Shown piece by piece: positions 15,727-25,384 of a stretch of DNA of 64,000 bases; within the stretch, counting starts at the first letter, position 1, and each line of letters begins with the position of its first letter. A program made the translations under genes and the position numbers. A model generated the notes under the pieces. That model saw nothing but the letters and a program-made list of their open reading frames with translations. It was not told the origin of the DNA and searched no databases. This DNA is from Spartinivicinus poritis (lineage in GTDB: Bacteria; Pseudomonadota; Gammaproteobacteria; Pseudomonadales; Zooshikellaceae): positions 62,001 through 126,000 of the forward strand of contig NZ_JAPMOU010000012.1 in NCBI RefSeq assembly GCF_028858535.1. The letters run 5' to 3'.

Positions 15727-18700
15727 TCAGGCAGCAGGTTTTAATTCATTTAATAACCTTTCTGTGTATTTTAATCGTTGGTCAGGCTCATCCATGGTTT
15801 CAAAGTATTTCAGGATAGTAGCGCCTTCCAAACGGTAACGTTGTGGTTGATTTTGCACCATTTTAACAATGGTTAATGGGTCGACTTTCGCCTCGGCAGA
15901 GAATTCCAGTCTACCCACTTCGGCGCCTACATCAATTTTCTCGACACCTATTTCTGAAGCTTGTAATTTCAGTTGAGTAATACGGAATAAATGTTTAGTG
16001 GCTTCAGGTAATAAACCAAAGCGGTCAATCAGCTCCACTTGTAGTTCATCCAGTTCTGATTCAGACATAGCATTGGCAATCCGTTTGTACATAATCAGTC
16101 GGGTATGAACATCATGAATATATTCATCGGGAATTAATGCAGGTAACCGGAGGTTAACCTCCGGGCCTTGGTCTAATGGTTTATCTAAATTAGGGGTTTT
16201 ACCTTGCTGAATGGCTTTAACGGCACGGTTGAGCATTTCCATATAAAGGGAAAAACCCACCGACTGAATTTGCCCACTTTGCTCTTCACCTAATAATTCA
16301 CCCGCACCACGAATTTCCAAATCATGGGTGGCCAGGGTAAATCCAGCACCTAACTCTTGGGCATTGGCAATGGCTTCTAATCGTTTGGCGGCATCTGCCG
16401 TCATATTTTTCTTGGAGGCAGGGGTGAGTAAATAAGCATAAGCTTGGTGATGGGAGCGTCCTACTCGGCCTCTTAATTGATGTAATTGGGCTAAGCCAAA
16501 TTTATCGGCCCGATCGATAATAATGGTATTAGCACTGGGGATATCAATACCCGTTTCGATAATGGTAGTGCAGACTAATACATTATGGCGTTTATGATAA
16601 AAGTCTGACATGACCTGCTCTAATTCGCGCTCGCGCATTTGACCATGACCAATGGATATTCGGGCCTCTGGCACTAATTCCGCTAGCTCGGTGGCGGTTT
16701 TTTCGATAGTTTTGACTTCATTGTGCAGGTAATACACCTGGCCGCCACGTAATAACTCCCGCAAAATGGCTTCTTTAGTGACAGCTTTATCTGAAGGGCG
16801 AACAAAGGTTTTAACAGATAAACGACGGGCAGGTGGCGTAGCAATAATCGACAGGTCACGCATACCGGCAATAGACATATTCAAAGTTCTGGGAATGGGG
16901 GTGGCGGTTAAAGTTAAAATATCCACTTCTGAACGAAGGGCTTTTAATTTATCTTTTTGTCGTACCCCAAACCGATGTTCTTCATCAATAATTAATAACC
17001 CCAGCGCTTTGAAGTTAAGATCACTTTGTAGCAGTTTGTGAGTGCCGATGAGAATATCCACTTTACCTTCTGCTACATGCTGCTGGACCACTTGCGTTTC
17101 TTTGCTGGTTTTAAAGCGGGAAATCACCTCCACATTCACTGGCCAATCAGCAAAACGGTCTTTAAAACTTTCATAATGTTGTTGGGCTAGTAGGGTGGTA
17201 GGGACTAAAACCGCGACTTGCTTTTGACTTTGTACAGCTAAAAAAGCCGCACGCATGGCTACTTCTGTTTTACCAAAACCTACATCACCACAAACGAGTC
17301 GATCCATGGGTTGCTTGGCGGTCATATCTTTTACAACCGCTTCAATGGCTGTCTGTTGATCAGGAGTTTCTTCGAACGGAAAGCCAGCACAAAACATTTC
17401 ATAGTTATCGTCAGGATTACTAAAGGTAAAACCTTGACGAGCTGCACGGCGGGCATAAATATCTAATAATTCAGCAGCCACATCGCGGGCTTTTTCGGCT
17501 GCTTTGCGTTTAGCCTGACTCCATTTGTCAGTACCAAGCTTATGAAGAGGGGCTAATGCATCGTCGGCACCGGTATAACGACTGATTAAGTGTAATGAGG
17601 AAACTGGCACATACAATTTAGCTTCATTGGCATACTCCAGCATTAGAAACTCAGCGTCCTGGTTGTCAATGTTAAGCTTTTCTAAGCCCCGATAACGTCC
17701 TACCCCATGATCGATATGCACGACAGGTGCGCCAATGCGAAGCTCTGTCAGGTTTTTGATAATTTGGTCAGATTGATCTTGGGTTTTCTTTCGGCGCCGC
17801 CGTTGCATTACCCGTTGGCCAAACAGGGTGGTTTCGGCAATGACCACTAAACCAGGTTGGTTTAGCCACAAGCTGTTTTCGATGGGTGCAATGGTAATCC
17901 CGATGGCCTGCTCACTCACCATAAACTGGTGCAAATTGTCGTATTGTTCAGGGCGGCAATTAATTTTGGTTAAAAGCGCTAATAAGGTTTCTCGGCGTCC
18001 AGCTGACTCTGCACAAAATAAAATTTTGCTGGATTGCTGCTCCAGCATAAAGGTTTGTAAACTGGCTAATGGTTGTTCAGCGCGAGCATCCACGGGCAAG
18101 TTAGGGACTGGGTGAATGGGTAAGTTGAGATGACCTGCTTTATTAGGTGCTGTCGTATCTGCTAGCACCACGCGAGGGAAACTTTTTAGTTTATGGTTTA
18201 ATTCTTCAACAGGCACAAACACTTGATGGGGAGGAAGAATTGGGCGTTCAGGGTCATAACGGCGGCTTTCAAATCGTTCATTGGCATCTTGCCAGAATCG
18301 TTGGGTAGCTGGCTCAATTTGGTCAGTGGTAATGACCAAGGTATCTTTAGGCAAGTAATCAAATAATAAGGCACATTGTTCAAAAAACAGGGCTAAATAG
18401 TATTCAATTCCTGCTGGGCTAAGCCCCTGTTTCACATCTTTATAAATAGGGGACTGGCGAAAATCTACATCAAATGTGTCCCGAAACCGTTGCATAAATA
18501 TTGCAATGGCTTCTTTGGTGAGGGGAAACTCTTTGGCCGGTAGCAGTTGTATTTTGTCAACGGTTTGGTGAGAACGCTGGGTTTCAGGGTCGAAAGTACG
18601 AAGAGTATCTACCTCATCATCAAACAGGTCTATCCGATAAGGCACTTGACTCCCCATTGGGAAAATATCAAGCAAAGCGCCCCGAATGGCAAATTCACCA

Positions 18701-19197
18701 TGTTCATAAACAGTGTCGACACAACGGTAGCCTGCCTGCTCCAGCACTTGGCGCTGTTGGTCCAAGTCCATCCGGTCCCCTTTACTGATGACCAGACTGT
18801 TGCCGTGTAAATAATGCTGAGGGGTGAGCCGATGCATCAGGGTGGTAATGGGTACAATTAACACCCCACGACTGATAGTGGGTAATCGATAAAGGGTTAA
18901 TAACCGCTGGGAGATAATGTCCTGGTGGGGAGAAAAACTGTCGTAGGGAAGGGTCTCCCAGTCAGGAAAGTTTAGGATATCGATATCATCCCGGTGTTTG
19001 AGAAAGAACCGCAACTCCTGCTCTAATTGATCAGCGGCTGCTGAGTTGGGAGTAATCATTAAACTGAGTGAGTCATGTTGCAAGCAAGCCTGGCTTAATG
19101 CCAACCCCATACCTGCTCCAGAAAGCGAACCCCACACCCGCCGATCACCTGCTTTGCGGGGTAAGTCAATAGCCAGTAATTGTCTTGTATCGTTCAT
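15727..19197 (-). CDS. mfd: Transcription-repair coupling factor Mfd
   Basis: About 1156 residues, the normal length. Mfd removes RNA polymerase stalled at lesions and recruits UvrA. Visible in order are the N-terminal UvrB-like module (LEQELRFFLKHRDDIDILNFPDWETLPYD), the RNA-polymerase-interacting domain (GAPVVHIDHGVGRYRGLEKL), the RecG-like helicase core with Walker A DRLVCGDVGFGKTEVAMRAAF, the DEEH box (LLIIDEEHRFGVRQKD), LTLTATPIPRTL, QLRGRVGRS, and the C-terminal TRCF domain. I chose ATG 19197 (MNDTRQLL) over the TTG at 19215 because family members begin shortly before this point. In pseudomonads the gene is adjacent to gap; here a 4-kb patch separates them. Confidence 0.96.
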   Translation of the reverse strand: MNDTRQLLAIDLPRKAGDRRVWGSLSGAGMGLALSQACLQHDSLSLMITPNSAAADQLEQELRFFLKHRDDIDILNFPDWETLPYDSFSPHQDIISQRLLTLYRLPTISRGVLIVPITTLMHRLTPQHYLHGNSLVISKGDRMDLDQQRQVLEQAGYRCVDTVYEHGEFAIRGALLDIFPMGSQVPYRIDLFDDEVDTLRTFDPETQRSHQTVDKIQLLPAKEFPLTKEAIAIFMQRFRDTFDVDFRQSPIYKDVKQGLSPAGIEYYLALFFEQCALLFDYLPKDTLVITTDQIEPATQRFWQDANERFESRRYDPERPILPPHQVFVPVEELNHKLKSFPRVVLADTTAPNKAGHLNLPIHPVPNLPVDARAEQPLASLQTFMLEQQSSKILFCAESAGRRETLLALLTKINCRPEQYDNLHQFMVSEQAIGITIAPIENSLWLNQPGLVVIAETTLFGQRVMQRRRRKKTQDQSDQIIKNLTELRIGAPVVHIDHGVGRYRGLEKLNIDNQDAEFLMLEYANEAKLYVPVSSLHLISRYTGADDALAPLHKLGTDKWSQAKRKAAEKARDVAAELLDIYARRAARQGFTFSNPDDNYEMFCAGFPFEETPDQQTAIEAVVKDMTAKQPMDRLVCGDVGFGKTEVAMRAAFLAVQSQKQVAVLVPTTLLAQQHYESFKDRFADWPVNVEVISRFKTSKETQVVQQHVAEGKVDILIGTHKLLQSDLNFKALGLLIIDEEHRFGVRQKDKLKALRSEVDILTLTATPIPRTLNMSIAGMRDLSIIATPPARRLSVKTFVRPSDKAVTKEAILRELLRGGQVYYLHNEVKTIEKTATELAELVPEARISIGHGQMRERELEQVMSDFYHKRHNVLVCTTIIETGIDIPSANTIIIDRADKFGLAQLHQLRGRVGRSHHQAYAYLLTPASKKNMTADAAKRLEAIANAQELGAGFTLATHDLEIRGAGELLGEEQSGQIQSVGFSLYMEMLNRAVKAIQQGKTPNLDKPLDQGPEVNLRLPALIPDEYIHDVHTRLIMYKRIANAMSESELDELQVELIDRFGLLPEATKHLFRITQLKLQASEIGVEKIDVGAEVGRLEFSAEAKVDPLTIVKMVQNQPQRYRLEGATILKYFETMDEPDQRLKYTERLLNELKPAA

Positions 19198-19458
19198 GAA
19201 CGCATCTGCTAGCAAAAATCCAATTGGGCAGATTTTAGCTTGGATGGGAGGGAGATGAAACCTCTGACAATGATGAAACGTAGGGGGTTACTTTGTATTT
19301 ATGGCTGGTTTAGGGCTAACATACATAGCTTTGAGCGAGCGAATAATGGTGAGGCAACAGAAACTTATGACTTACTGTAGTATAAAAAGTGTAGGTGAAA
19401 AAATAATGAGTGGCGGCCATAAAAACAATATAAATAAAAAAGAGATTGATGAATTATT

Positions 19459-20472
19459 ATGACTAAGATAATTTTCATAATAACACTACTGATAGGCAGT
19501 ATTTTGTATATTATGAATGCTTCATGGCTAGCTGATAAAGGTAATGGCGGTTTTTACCTGCTTGCGCATCGAGGAGTATACCAAAATTATGATAGAACCA
19601 ATTTAGCAAAGGATGAGTGCACGGCTAGCCGCATCAGTAAACCAACCCACACTTATATAGAAAATACAATATTGGCTATATCGAAAGCATTTGAATATAA
19701 AGCAGATACCGTAGAAATAGATATACATCCTACAAAAGATGGTGAGTTTGTTGTATTTCACGACTGGACGCTTAACTGTCGAACAAATGGGAGTGGTATT
19801 ACCAGAGAGCAGACTCTCAAATACTTAAAAACATTAGATGTTGGTTATAACTATACCTATGATGGTGGAAAAAACTATCCTTTTAGAGGAATGGGGGTAG
19901 GGTTGATACCAACACTAAAACAAGTAATTCAAGCATTTCCCAATAAAAAATTTCTTATCAATATAAAAAGTAATGATCCAAACGAAGCAGTTATGTTAGC
20001 GAAATATCTTGAGCTAGAGAAAAAGGAAAATGCAGATAATCTTAGCTTTTATGGAGGGGATAAGCCTATTGCTAAACTAGCTGAAGACTATTCTTGGCTT
20101 AAAGTGTTTACAAAAAAACAAGTAAAAAAATGCCTTAAAAATTACATGCTAACCGGCTGGACGGGTGTTGTTACAAAGGCATGTACAAATACAACTGTTC
20201 TTATACCAGTCAACTATGCAAAGTTTTTATGGGGGTGGCCTAACAGATTTAAAGAGAGAATGGATAGCGTTGGAACGGATTACTATTTAGTTGGACCATA
20301 CAATCCAGATATGTCAACTAATGGTATTCCCGGGTTTAATGCTATTGAATATATAAAAGAATTACCAGAAGGTTATACTGGTGGGATATGGACAGATAAA
20401 ATTGAGTTAGTATCTTCACACATAAAACAAGTCAAGTTTGGTTTTGCTGCCTTAAATAACCAAACCAATTAG
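19459..20472 (+). CDS. Glycerophosphodiester phosphodiesterase-like protein, membrane-anchored or secreted
   Basis: 337 residues with an N-terminal hydrophobic segment (IIFIITLLIGSILYIM). The GDPD catalytic core is visible: LLAHRGVYQNY with the HR dyad, ENTILAISKAFEYKADTVEIDIHPTKDGEFVVFHDWTLNCRTNG with the E-x-D-x-H metal ligands and the second His. Members hydrolyse glycerophosphodiesters to sn-glycerol-3-phosphate plus an alcohol. The C-terminal half (TGWTGVVTKACTNTTVLIPVNYAKFLWGWPNRF) differs from housekeeping UgpQ and resembles longer exported family members. It is AT-rich and lies in a patch not present in the usual mfd-gap order, so it may have been acquired. Confidence 0.85.
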   Translation: MTKIIFIITLLIGSILYIMNASWLADKGNGGFYLLAHRGVYQNYDRTNLAKDECTASRISKPTHTYIENTILAISKAFEYKADTVEIDIHPTKDGEFVVFHDWTLNCRTNGSGITREQTLKYLKTLDVGYNYTYDGGKNYPFRGMGVGLIPTLKQVIQAFPNKKFLINIKSNDPNEAVMLAKYLELEKKENADNLSFYGGDKPIAKLAEDYSWLKVFTKKQVKKCLKNYMLTGWTGVVTKACTNTTVLIPVNYAKFLWGWPNRFKERMDSVGTDYYLVGPYNPDMSTNGIPGFNAIEYIKELPEGYTGGIWTDKIELVSSHIKQVKFGFAALNNQTN

Positions 20473-20530
20473 TACAATTTTCTAAGTCATACTTAAATGA
20501 AAAAATACTTTTTGTTTATAGCCAAAATAA

Positions 20531-20656
20531 AAGGGCACCTCTAATAATTGTTTATGGCCTCTACGCAAGCTGACGGGGTCTTGAACAAGACGGTTTGCGA
20601 CGTGTAAGGCTGGTTGTCTTTCCAAGCAAGCTAACACAGTTATTAGAGGTGCCCTT
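20531..20656. mobile_element. 126-bp MITE-like element with 21-bp terminal inverted repeats
   Basis: The left end AAGGGCACCTCTAATAATTG (20531-20550, plus T) and the right end, read in reverse complement AAGGGCACCTCTAATAACTG (plus T), match at 20 of 21 positions. The interior (~84 bp) has no coding capacity. It abuts, and seems to have replaced, the 5' end of a broken phosphatase gene. No target duplication is obvious. TIRs of this kind suggest mobilisation by an IS5-like transposase elsewhere in the genome, which is inference. Confidence 0.7.
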
Positions 20657-20819
20657 ATGAAGCCAAACCGCCGAAACAGTATTTTGTACTCAGTCTGGTT
20701 GGGAGGTACGTTCAGTAGGACTTAACCATAATGCTGAGATATCGCTGGGCGCAGAGGATGTTGAATGGGTCGACTATATCTTTGTGATGCGAACGGATGT
20801 AATGTATCGTGAGGGGTAA
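20657..20819 (+). pseudogene. Fragment of a low-molecular-weight protein-tyrosine-phosphatase-like gene
   Basis: One frame reads TAETVFCTQSGWEVRSVGLN, then HNAEISLGAEDVEWVDYIFVM, ending MYREG-stop at 20817-20819. This matches the pattern of short LMW-PTP-type proteins (N-R-x-R-SPTAE-x-F...EVRSAG-N--AE--L-AEDVEWAD-IFVME). The signature P-loop Cys and SP residues are lost: the sequence jumps from MKPNR to TAE with a frame change. The 3' part after IFVM is also missing. It therefore looks like a degraded copy whose 5' end is now the MITE-like repeat. Confidence 0.65.
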
Positions 20820-20841
20820 TTGTTTAGAAAAGTAAAGAATG

Positions 20842-20860
20842 AGCCCTGTAAAACAGGGCT
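20842..20860 (+). terminator. Perfect 8-bp hairpin after the phosphatase fragment
   Basis: AGCCCTGT-AAA-ACAGGGCT is a compact, GC-containing hairpin, but no T-run follows it (ACTTCC), so terminator function is uncertain. The rest of 20861-21077 shows no gene; it serves as upstream region of the exported protein gene. Confidence 0.35.
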
Positions 20861-21077
20861 ACTTCCTCTGATTAATCACGGCTTCATCATTGAAGGCTGA
20901 CATGATTGGCTAAGACAATAGCGGTTTTGCTATAACATGTATACTTTTCTTCGTTGGATTTGTGACGCGATACATTAAATTATACTTTTTCAAACTGATG
21001 ACAAGAGAAAATTGACGTTTAATTGACATAAGCAATTTGTCATAATGATTGCTTATTCCTAATAAGCTGGATAATTT

Positions 21078-22283
21078 ATGAGAAAGGTTGTAGTTACTTG
21101 TTTCGCTCTCGCTGCTCTTTCATCCACATTGGCTTACTCAGAAGAGAGTGGTTTTGACCATATTGCTTATCGTTGTGTAACTGATAAAACAACAGTATTA
21201 GCCTATTTGGGTGAAGGGGGCTCATTTTCGTTAACAGCGAATGGAAAGCAGATTGGCTTTGCTAGCTGGCAAAAAAATAATACTTATGTTTCTGTGGACA
21301 ATTCCTTAGAAATCGAATCCTCAGGCCAAAAAGGTTTGTTGCGTTACGTAAACACACAACAGGAATATCCTTGTGATTACCTGGATTTTATTAACTATTC
21401 TGCTTTATCTGGCAGGCCAATTAAAGCGATTTCCTATGGTGGGCGGTTTCGAGCGGGGCCTGATACTTCCTATAATCAGCCGTTCGCGCTTAACAAAATA
21501 GTACCAGTTTATTTGTTGCAAGATACAGGGGTATTTCAGCAAGCAGAAGGGGGAGGTTATCACTGGTTTAAAGTGCTGACTGCAAAAGGGGTTGCTTATA
21601 AACCCGGTGATTTTATGTGTACACTGGATGTTGCTATTCCTAATATTCCTTACCATTGTAAAACGCCAACTATTAATGATGCCAAGCAAAATGGTACGCA
21701 TGCAGCTCTCAAATCGAGATTAAGCCCGCAAATATTGGATAGCCTGATTCAAACCAACGCTAAAGTTAAAGAGAAAATTCAATCGAGCCAGTTTAGCAGT
21801 CGTTATACCTCAATTGACGAGCAACATTGTAAAACCTTGGAAAGTGATGATCACAGTAGTATTCAAGCCTGCCCTGGCTTTGCCAATATAATGGTCAAAG
21901 TGACTGATTTTGACTTGCGGCAGAGTATTACCTTGATAAAAAATAACCAGGAATTTCCTTTACGCTTCAATGAAACCGTCAGCTCAAATTTTAGTGAACT
22001 GGGCTCAAAAATTGAGTGGCGATTTCCAACTGATAAGCCTGATCAAGTGACGAGTATGATTGTACGCTTGAATGTTGCCGACAATCCTGAGCAGCCAGAA
22101 AAAAATACATCCTATTTAGTGGTTAGTAAAATCTCGGCACAGCAAGTCTGTGTGGTAGGCAAAATACCCCCGCAGCGGGATGGTTCCCAAAATAGAAAAG
22201 CTCGTCTGTTGGCTGATAAAGCGGCAACATTGGCATGTGTTAGTTCATCTTCCCAAGCCACAAACCAATTAATGCACAAATAG
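21078..22283 (+). CDS. Exported protein of unknown function with an SH3-like segment
   Basis: 401 residues with a clear signal peptide (RKVVVTCFALAALSSTLAYS). Residues ~115-180 (GGRFRAGPDTSYNQPFALNKIVPVYLLQDTG...YHWFKVLTAKGVAYKPGDFMC) resemble a bacterial SH3-type module that may bind peptidoglycan or protein. Several cysteines (RCVTDK, YPCDYLD, FMCTLD, YHCKT, QHCKTLE) suggest disulfides in the periplasm or outside. The rest is not recognised. The 3' end overlaps the convergent DUF389 gene by 44 nt. It belongs to the non-syntenic patch between mfd and gap. Confidence 0.7.
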   Translation: MRKVVVTCFALAALSSTLAYSEESGFDHIAYRCVTDKTTVLAYLGEGGSFSLTANGKQIGFASWQKNNTYVSVDNSLEIESSGQKGLLRYVNTQQEYPCDYLDFINYSALSGRPIKAISYGGRFRAGPDTSYNQPFALNKIVPVYLLQDTGVFQQAEGGGYHWFKVLTAKGVAYKPGDFMCTLDVAIPNIPYHCKTPTINDAKQNGTHAALKSRLSPQILDSLIQTNAKVKEKIQSSQFSSRYTSIDEQHCKTLESDDHSSIQACPGFANIMVKVTDFDLRQSITLIKNNQEFPLRFNETVSSNFSELGSKIEWRFPTDKPDQVTSMIVRLNVADNPEQPEKNTSYLVVSKISAQQVCVVGKIPPQRDGSQNRKARLLADKAATLACVSSSSQATNQLMHK

Positions 22284-23262
22284 CGAGCAGTAGCATCACC
22301 CAAAATACAACACTGGCCTTCAGATTTTTCCAGGCAGCTTCATGGTGCCACCAGTGCCGGGGATGGAGCCCCTGCCATTTGAAGGCTAATAGTGCAGAGA
22401 GGTTAACGGCAATAATATTGGCTAAAAATAATACTGCTGCACCCATGGCCTCTAGCCAATGACCACTTCCTATCATTAACCCAATGGTCACAAGTGGTGG
22501 CATTAATGCCACTGCAACCATGACTCCAATTAGCGTGCTGGCTGCACCGCTGGTAAAAGAAAGTGCACCTGCCATACCAGCAGCTAATGCTAATAACACA
22601 TTAGCCAGGGCTACATGAGTGCGGGCGCTAATTTCAGGGATCGTGGGGTCAATTTCCATTGTTAACCCAATAAGAATGGCAATGACTAAGCCAATTAACA
22701 TGCCTGATAAATTGGTGAGTAATGCTCTGAGTGCTAAGCCGCCCTCATGTAATATTACGCCCAGCGCGATGGCTACATTGGGCTTTAATAGTGGAGCAAT
22801 AACCATTGCACCAATAATAATGGCCACATCATTCCGCATTAGTCCTATTGCTGCCACTAACGCAGATAACACCACATTGGCAATAAACATCCAGTTAAGC
22901 TGACAGCCTTTGGCAATATCATGATAAATCTCTTCGCGGCTAACCCGCTCTTTGCCTTCTGGCTTGAAGTAATGCCAAAAACTTTTGGGGCCTGGTGATT
23001 TTGGCTGATGCGTTTCTGCTAATGGGAGAGAGGCATCGGCTCGTAAAATAATCATGCGAAATCGCTCAAAGCCAGCAAAATGTTTTTGGATGGCATCACA
23101 AATAGCTTCCGTTTGTTCCGTCGTTACTAAGAAACGAAAACATTGCCTTTTGGTTTGAGGGGGGCCTTGCCAGTTATCAATAATAGGAAGGGTTTCGGTA
23201 ATGCTTGTTATTTTATCTTCACATCCTTCTGGTAGGAGGAGTTCTATAATTCTTAGGCCCAT
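22240..23262 (-). CDS. DUF389/TIGR00341-family membrane protein
   Basis: 340 residues. The N-terminal ~80 residues form a soluble domain (GLRIIELLLPEGCEDKITSITETL). A linker with EEIYHDIAKGCQLNWMFIANVVLSALVAAIGL then leads into 7-8 hydrophobic helices, including NDVAIIIGAMVIAPLLKPNVAIALG and GVMVAVALMPPLVTIGLMIG, the conserved glycine/proline-rich repeats of DUF389. The biochemical function of the family is not established; an inner-membrane transport role is presumed. It is monocistronic and convergent with the exported-protein gene, overlapping it by 44 nt. Confidence 0.85.
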   Translation of the reverse strand: MGLRIIELLLPEGCEDKITSITETLPIIDNWQGPPQTKRQCFRFLVTTEQTEAICDAIQKHFAGFERFRMIILRADASLPLAETHQPKSPGPKSFWHYFKPEGKERVSREEIYHDIAKGCQLNWMFIANVVLSALVAAIGLMRNDVAIIIGAMVIAPLLKPNVAIALGVILHEGGLALRALLTNLSGMLIGLVIAILIGLTMEIDPTIPEISARTHVALANVLLALAAGMAGALSFTSGAASTLIGVMVAVALMPPLVTIGLMIGSGHWLEAMGAAVLFLANIIAVNLSALLAFKWQGLHPRHWWHHEAAWKNLKASVVFWVMLLLAICALIGLWLGKMN

Positions 23263-23538
23263 GATGGTGATAAACTCGATAACGGGGTTTATTGTGATTT
23301 TGATCAGAGTTTAGTTGAGGATAACTAGGGCGAGCATTTTTTAGATCAGTTGCGAAAGCAAGTCACTACCAGGATAATAGAGGCCCTTGCACTAAAGAAG
23401 CCCTAAGGCTTGATCAGCCCTAGGAAATAAAAGCTTCCTGATGATCAAAAAAATCATGATGCCTCTAATAAAAGTGAGCTTTTAGAGGGGGCTGTATGTT
23501 TGAGCTTAAGTCATTTAGGTATAAAAAGGTATTAACCC

Positions 23539-24990
23539 GTGAAGCAACAGCAAAACGATCACTTCCGTCAGTGGAAAAGCCGAGAAGCCATTGCGGAGTC
23601 AATGATTCCATTGATTGGAAAACTGTATCGGGAAAACCATGTTATTACTTCCGTTTACAGTCGCCCAGTCATTAACCGCTCTGTTATTGATATCATTAAA
23701 GCCCACCGTTTTGTTCGCCAGCTAGAGAAAGAAGAGTTATCGGTAGAAGACAGTTATCCCATTTTAAAACTGTTAACTGAATTAGATCTGGGGCCTGCGC
23801 GGATTGATATTGGTAAATTAGCCATCAAATACAAAACCCAAGGTCAAGGCCAAGATCTGGAAGCCTTTGTCCGTAATGAAGTTGCGGATGTAGTGGGTAA
23901 GAAAGGCTCCGATGAAGAGCAAGGGCAAGATGTTGTACTTTACGGTTTTGGCCGGATTGGCCGGCTGATGGCACGAATTCTTATCGAGCGCGCTGGTGGT
24001 GGTGAAGGCTTAAACCTGAGAGCAATTGTCGTGCGTAAAGGTGGGGCCAAAAATGACTTGCTAAAGCGGGCTAGCCTGCTGCGTCGTGACTCTATCCATG
24101 GTTCTTTTGCTGGAACAATTACCATTGATGAAGAAAATACGGCACTCATTATCAATGGTAATTATGTTCAGGTGATTTACTCTAACTCGCCTGATACGAT
24201 CGATTATTCTGAATATGGTATCCAAAACGCCATTGTGGTGGATAACACGGGAATGTGGCGTGATGAAGCCGGTTTGGGTATGCACTTGAAGTGTCCTGGA
24301 GTGGGCCGGGTGTTGTTGACTGCTCCTGGTAAAGGTGAAATTAAAAACATTGTTTATGGCGTGAATCATCACTTAGTCAATGATGATGACAAGATTCTTT
24401 CAGCGGCTTCTTGTACCACTAATGCCATTACACCTGTGTTGAAAGCCATTAATGATAAGTTTGGAATCAAAAATGGTCATGTTGAAACAGTCCACTCTTA
24501 CACCAATGACCAGAACCTGATTGATAATTACCACAAAGGTGATCGTCGTGGTCGTAGTGCGGCACTGAATATGGTGATCACCGAAACTGGTGCTGCTAAA
24601 GCCGTGGCTAAAGCATTACCAGAACTAAAAGGTAAGCTGACAGGTAATGCCATTCGGGTACCTACACCTAATGTGTCGTTGGCTATCTTAAACCTGAACC
24701 TGGCAGAAAATACCTCTGTTGAAGGATTGAATGATTATCTGCGGCACATCTCGCTTCATTCTGACTTAAGACGACAAATCGATTTTGTTAACTCACCTGA
24801 AGTGGTGTCATCTGATTTTGTGGGCTCTCGCTATGCGGGAATTGTTGATGCAGAAGCCACCATTGTTGATGAAGATCGTTGTGTACTTTATGTGTGGTAT
24901 GACAATGAGTTTGGTTATAGCTGTCAGGTTAACCGTGTCCTACAAATGTTGGCAGGGGTTAACCAACCAGTGTTGCCAAAAAGTGAGTAA
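23539..24990 (+). CDS. gap: Glyceraldehyde-3-phosphate dehydrogenase, long (Pseudomonas-type) form
   Basis: 483 residues, about 130 more than classical GAPDH because of an N-terminal helical extension (HFRQWKSREAIAESMIPLIGKLYRENHVITSVYSR). The Rossmann motif is VVLYGFGRIGRLMARIL, the catalytic Cys lies in SAASCTTNAITPVLK, and the His region in HVETVHSYTNDQNLID. The family converts glyceraldehyde-3-phosphate to 1,3-bisphosphoglycerate with NAD(P). The length and neighbours (mfd, nqr) match the long GAPDH of pseudomonads. Start is GTG 23539. The 275 bp before it contain a small CCTCTAA...TTAGAGG hairpin and no gene. Confidence 0.95.
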   Translation: MKQQQNDHFRQWKSREAIAESMIPLIGKLYRENHVITSVYSRPVINRSVIDIIKAHRFVRQLEKEELSVEDSYPILKLLTELDLGPARIDIGKLAIKYKTQGQGQDLEAFVRNEVADVVGKKGSDEEQGQDVVLYGFGRIGRLMARILIERAGGGEGLNLRAIVVRKGGAKNDLLKRASLLRRDSIHGSFAGTITIDEENTALIINGNYVQVIYSNSPDTIDYSEYGIQNAIVVDNTGMWRDEAGLGMHLKCPGVGRVLLTAPGKGEIKNIVYGVNHHLVNDDDKILSAASCTTNAITPVLKAINDKFGIKNGHVETVHSYTNDQNLIDNYHKGDRRGRSAALNMVITETGAAKAVAKALPELKGKLTGNAIRVPTPNVSLAILNLNLAENTSVEGLNDYLRHISLHSDLRRQIDFVNSPEVVSSDFVGSRYAGIVDAEATIVDEDRCVLYVWYDNEFGYSCQVNRVLQMLAGVNQPVLPKSE

Positions 24991-25007
24991 TGAGTAAACT
25001 GGCTGAC

Positions 25008-25038
25008 TAAAAAAACGCTCCTTTATGGAGCGTTTTTT
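25008..25038 (+). terminator. Rho-independent terminator after gap
   Basis: AAAAAACGCTCC-TTTAT-GGAGCGTTTTTT: a 12-bp stem including A/T flanks, 5-nt loop and T-run, 20 nt after the gap stop. It separates gap from the nqr operon. Confidence 0.92.
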
Positions 25039-25384
25039 TATGTTTGGATAAAAAATAGTCTTGAATGCTCTATCTTAAATAAAAAAAACCAACCAAACCA
25101 TGATGATAGGTGGCATCTTTGTAAGCCGCTCATTATAATGTGGCCGTTTTTTTCTTGGGTTAACACTCTACAATAGCTTGATGGGCAAAAAATTAGCTTG
25201 TTGTATCAATAAAGTGTAAGACACCAATCCCTAGAAACGGGATGGAAACACTGGTCTTATATTTAGTTAATACAACATTCCTTATTTTCACTAGACTGAA
25301 CTAATAACAAATAAATGTCAGTTTGGTGAAGGAGGGCTATTGAGAGCTGACCTTCATCGTTAACTAGTGATTAGGCATCGACGT
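25039..25384 (+). promoter_or_regulatory. Upstream region of the nqr operon
   Basis: This is 346 bp without a gene. A perfect -10-like TATAAT lies at 25134-25139, but the hexamer 17 nt before it is poor (TGGCAT), so the promoter call is weak. GGAGGG at 25331-25336 precedes a short leader frame starting near TTGAGAGCTGACC; no convincing leader peptide is seen. Confidence 0.35.
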
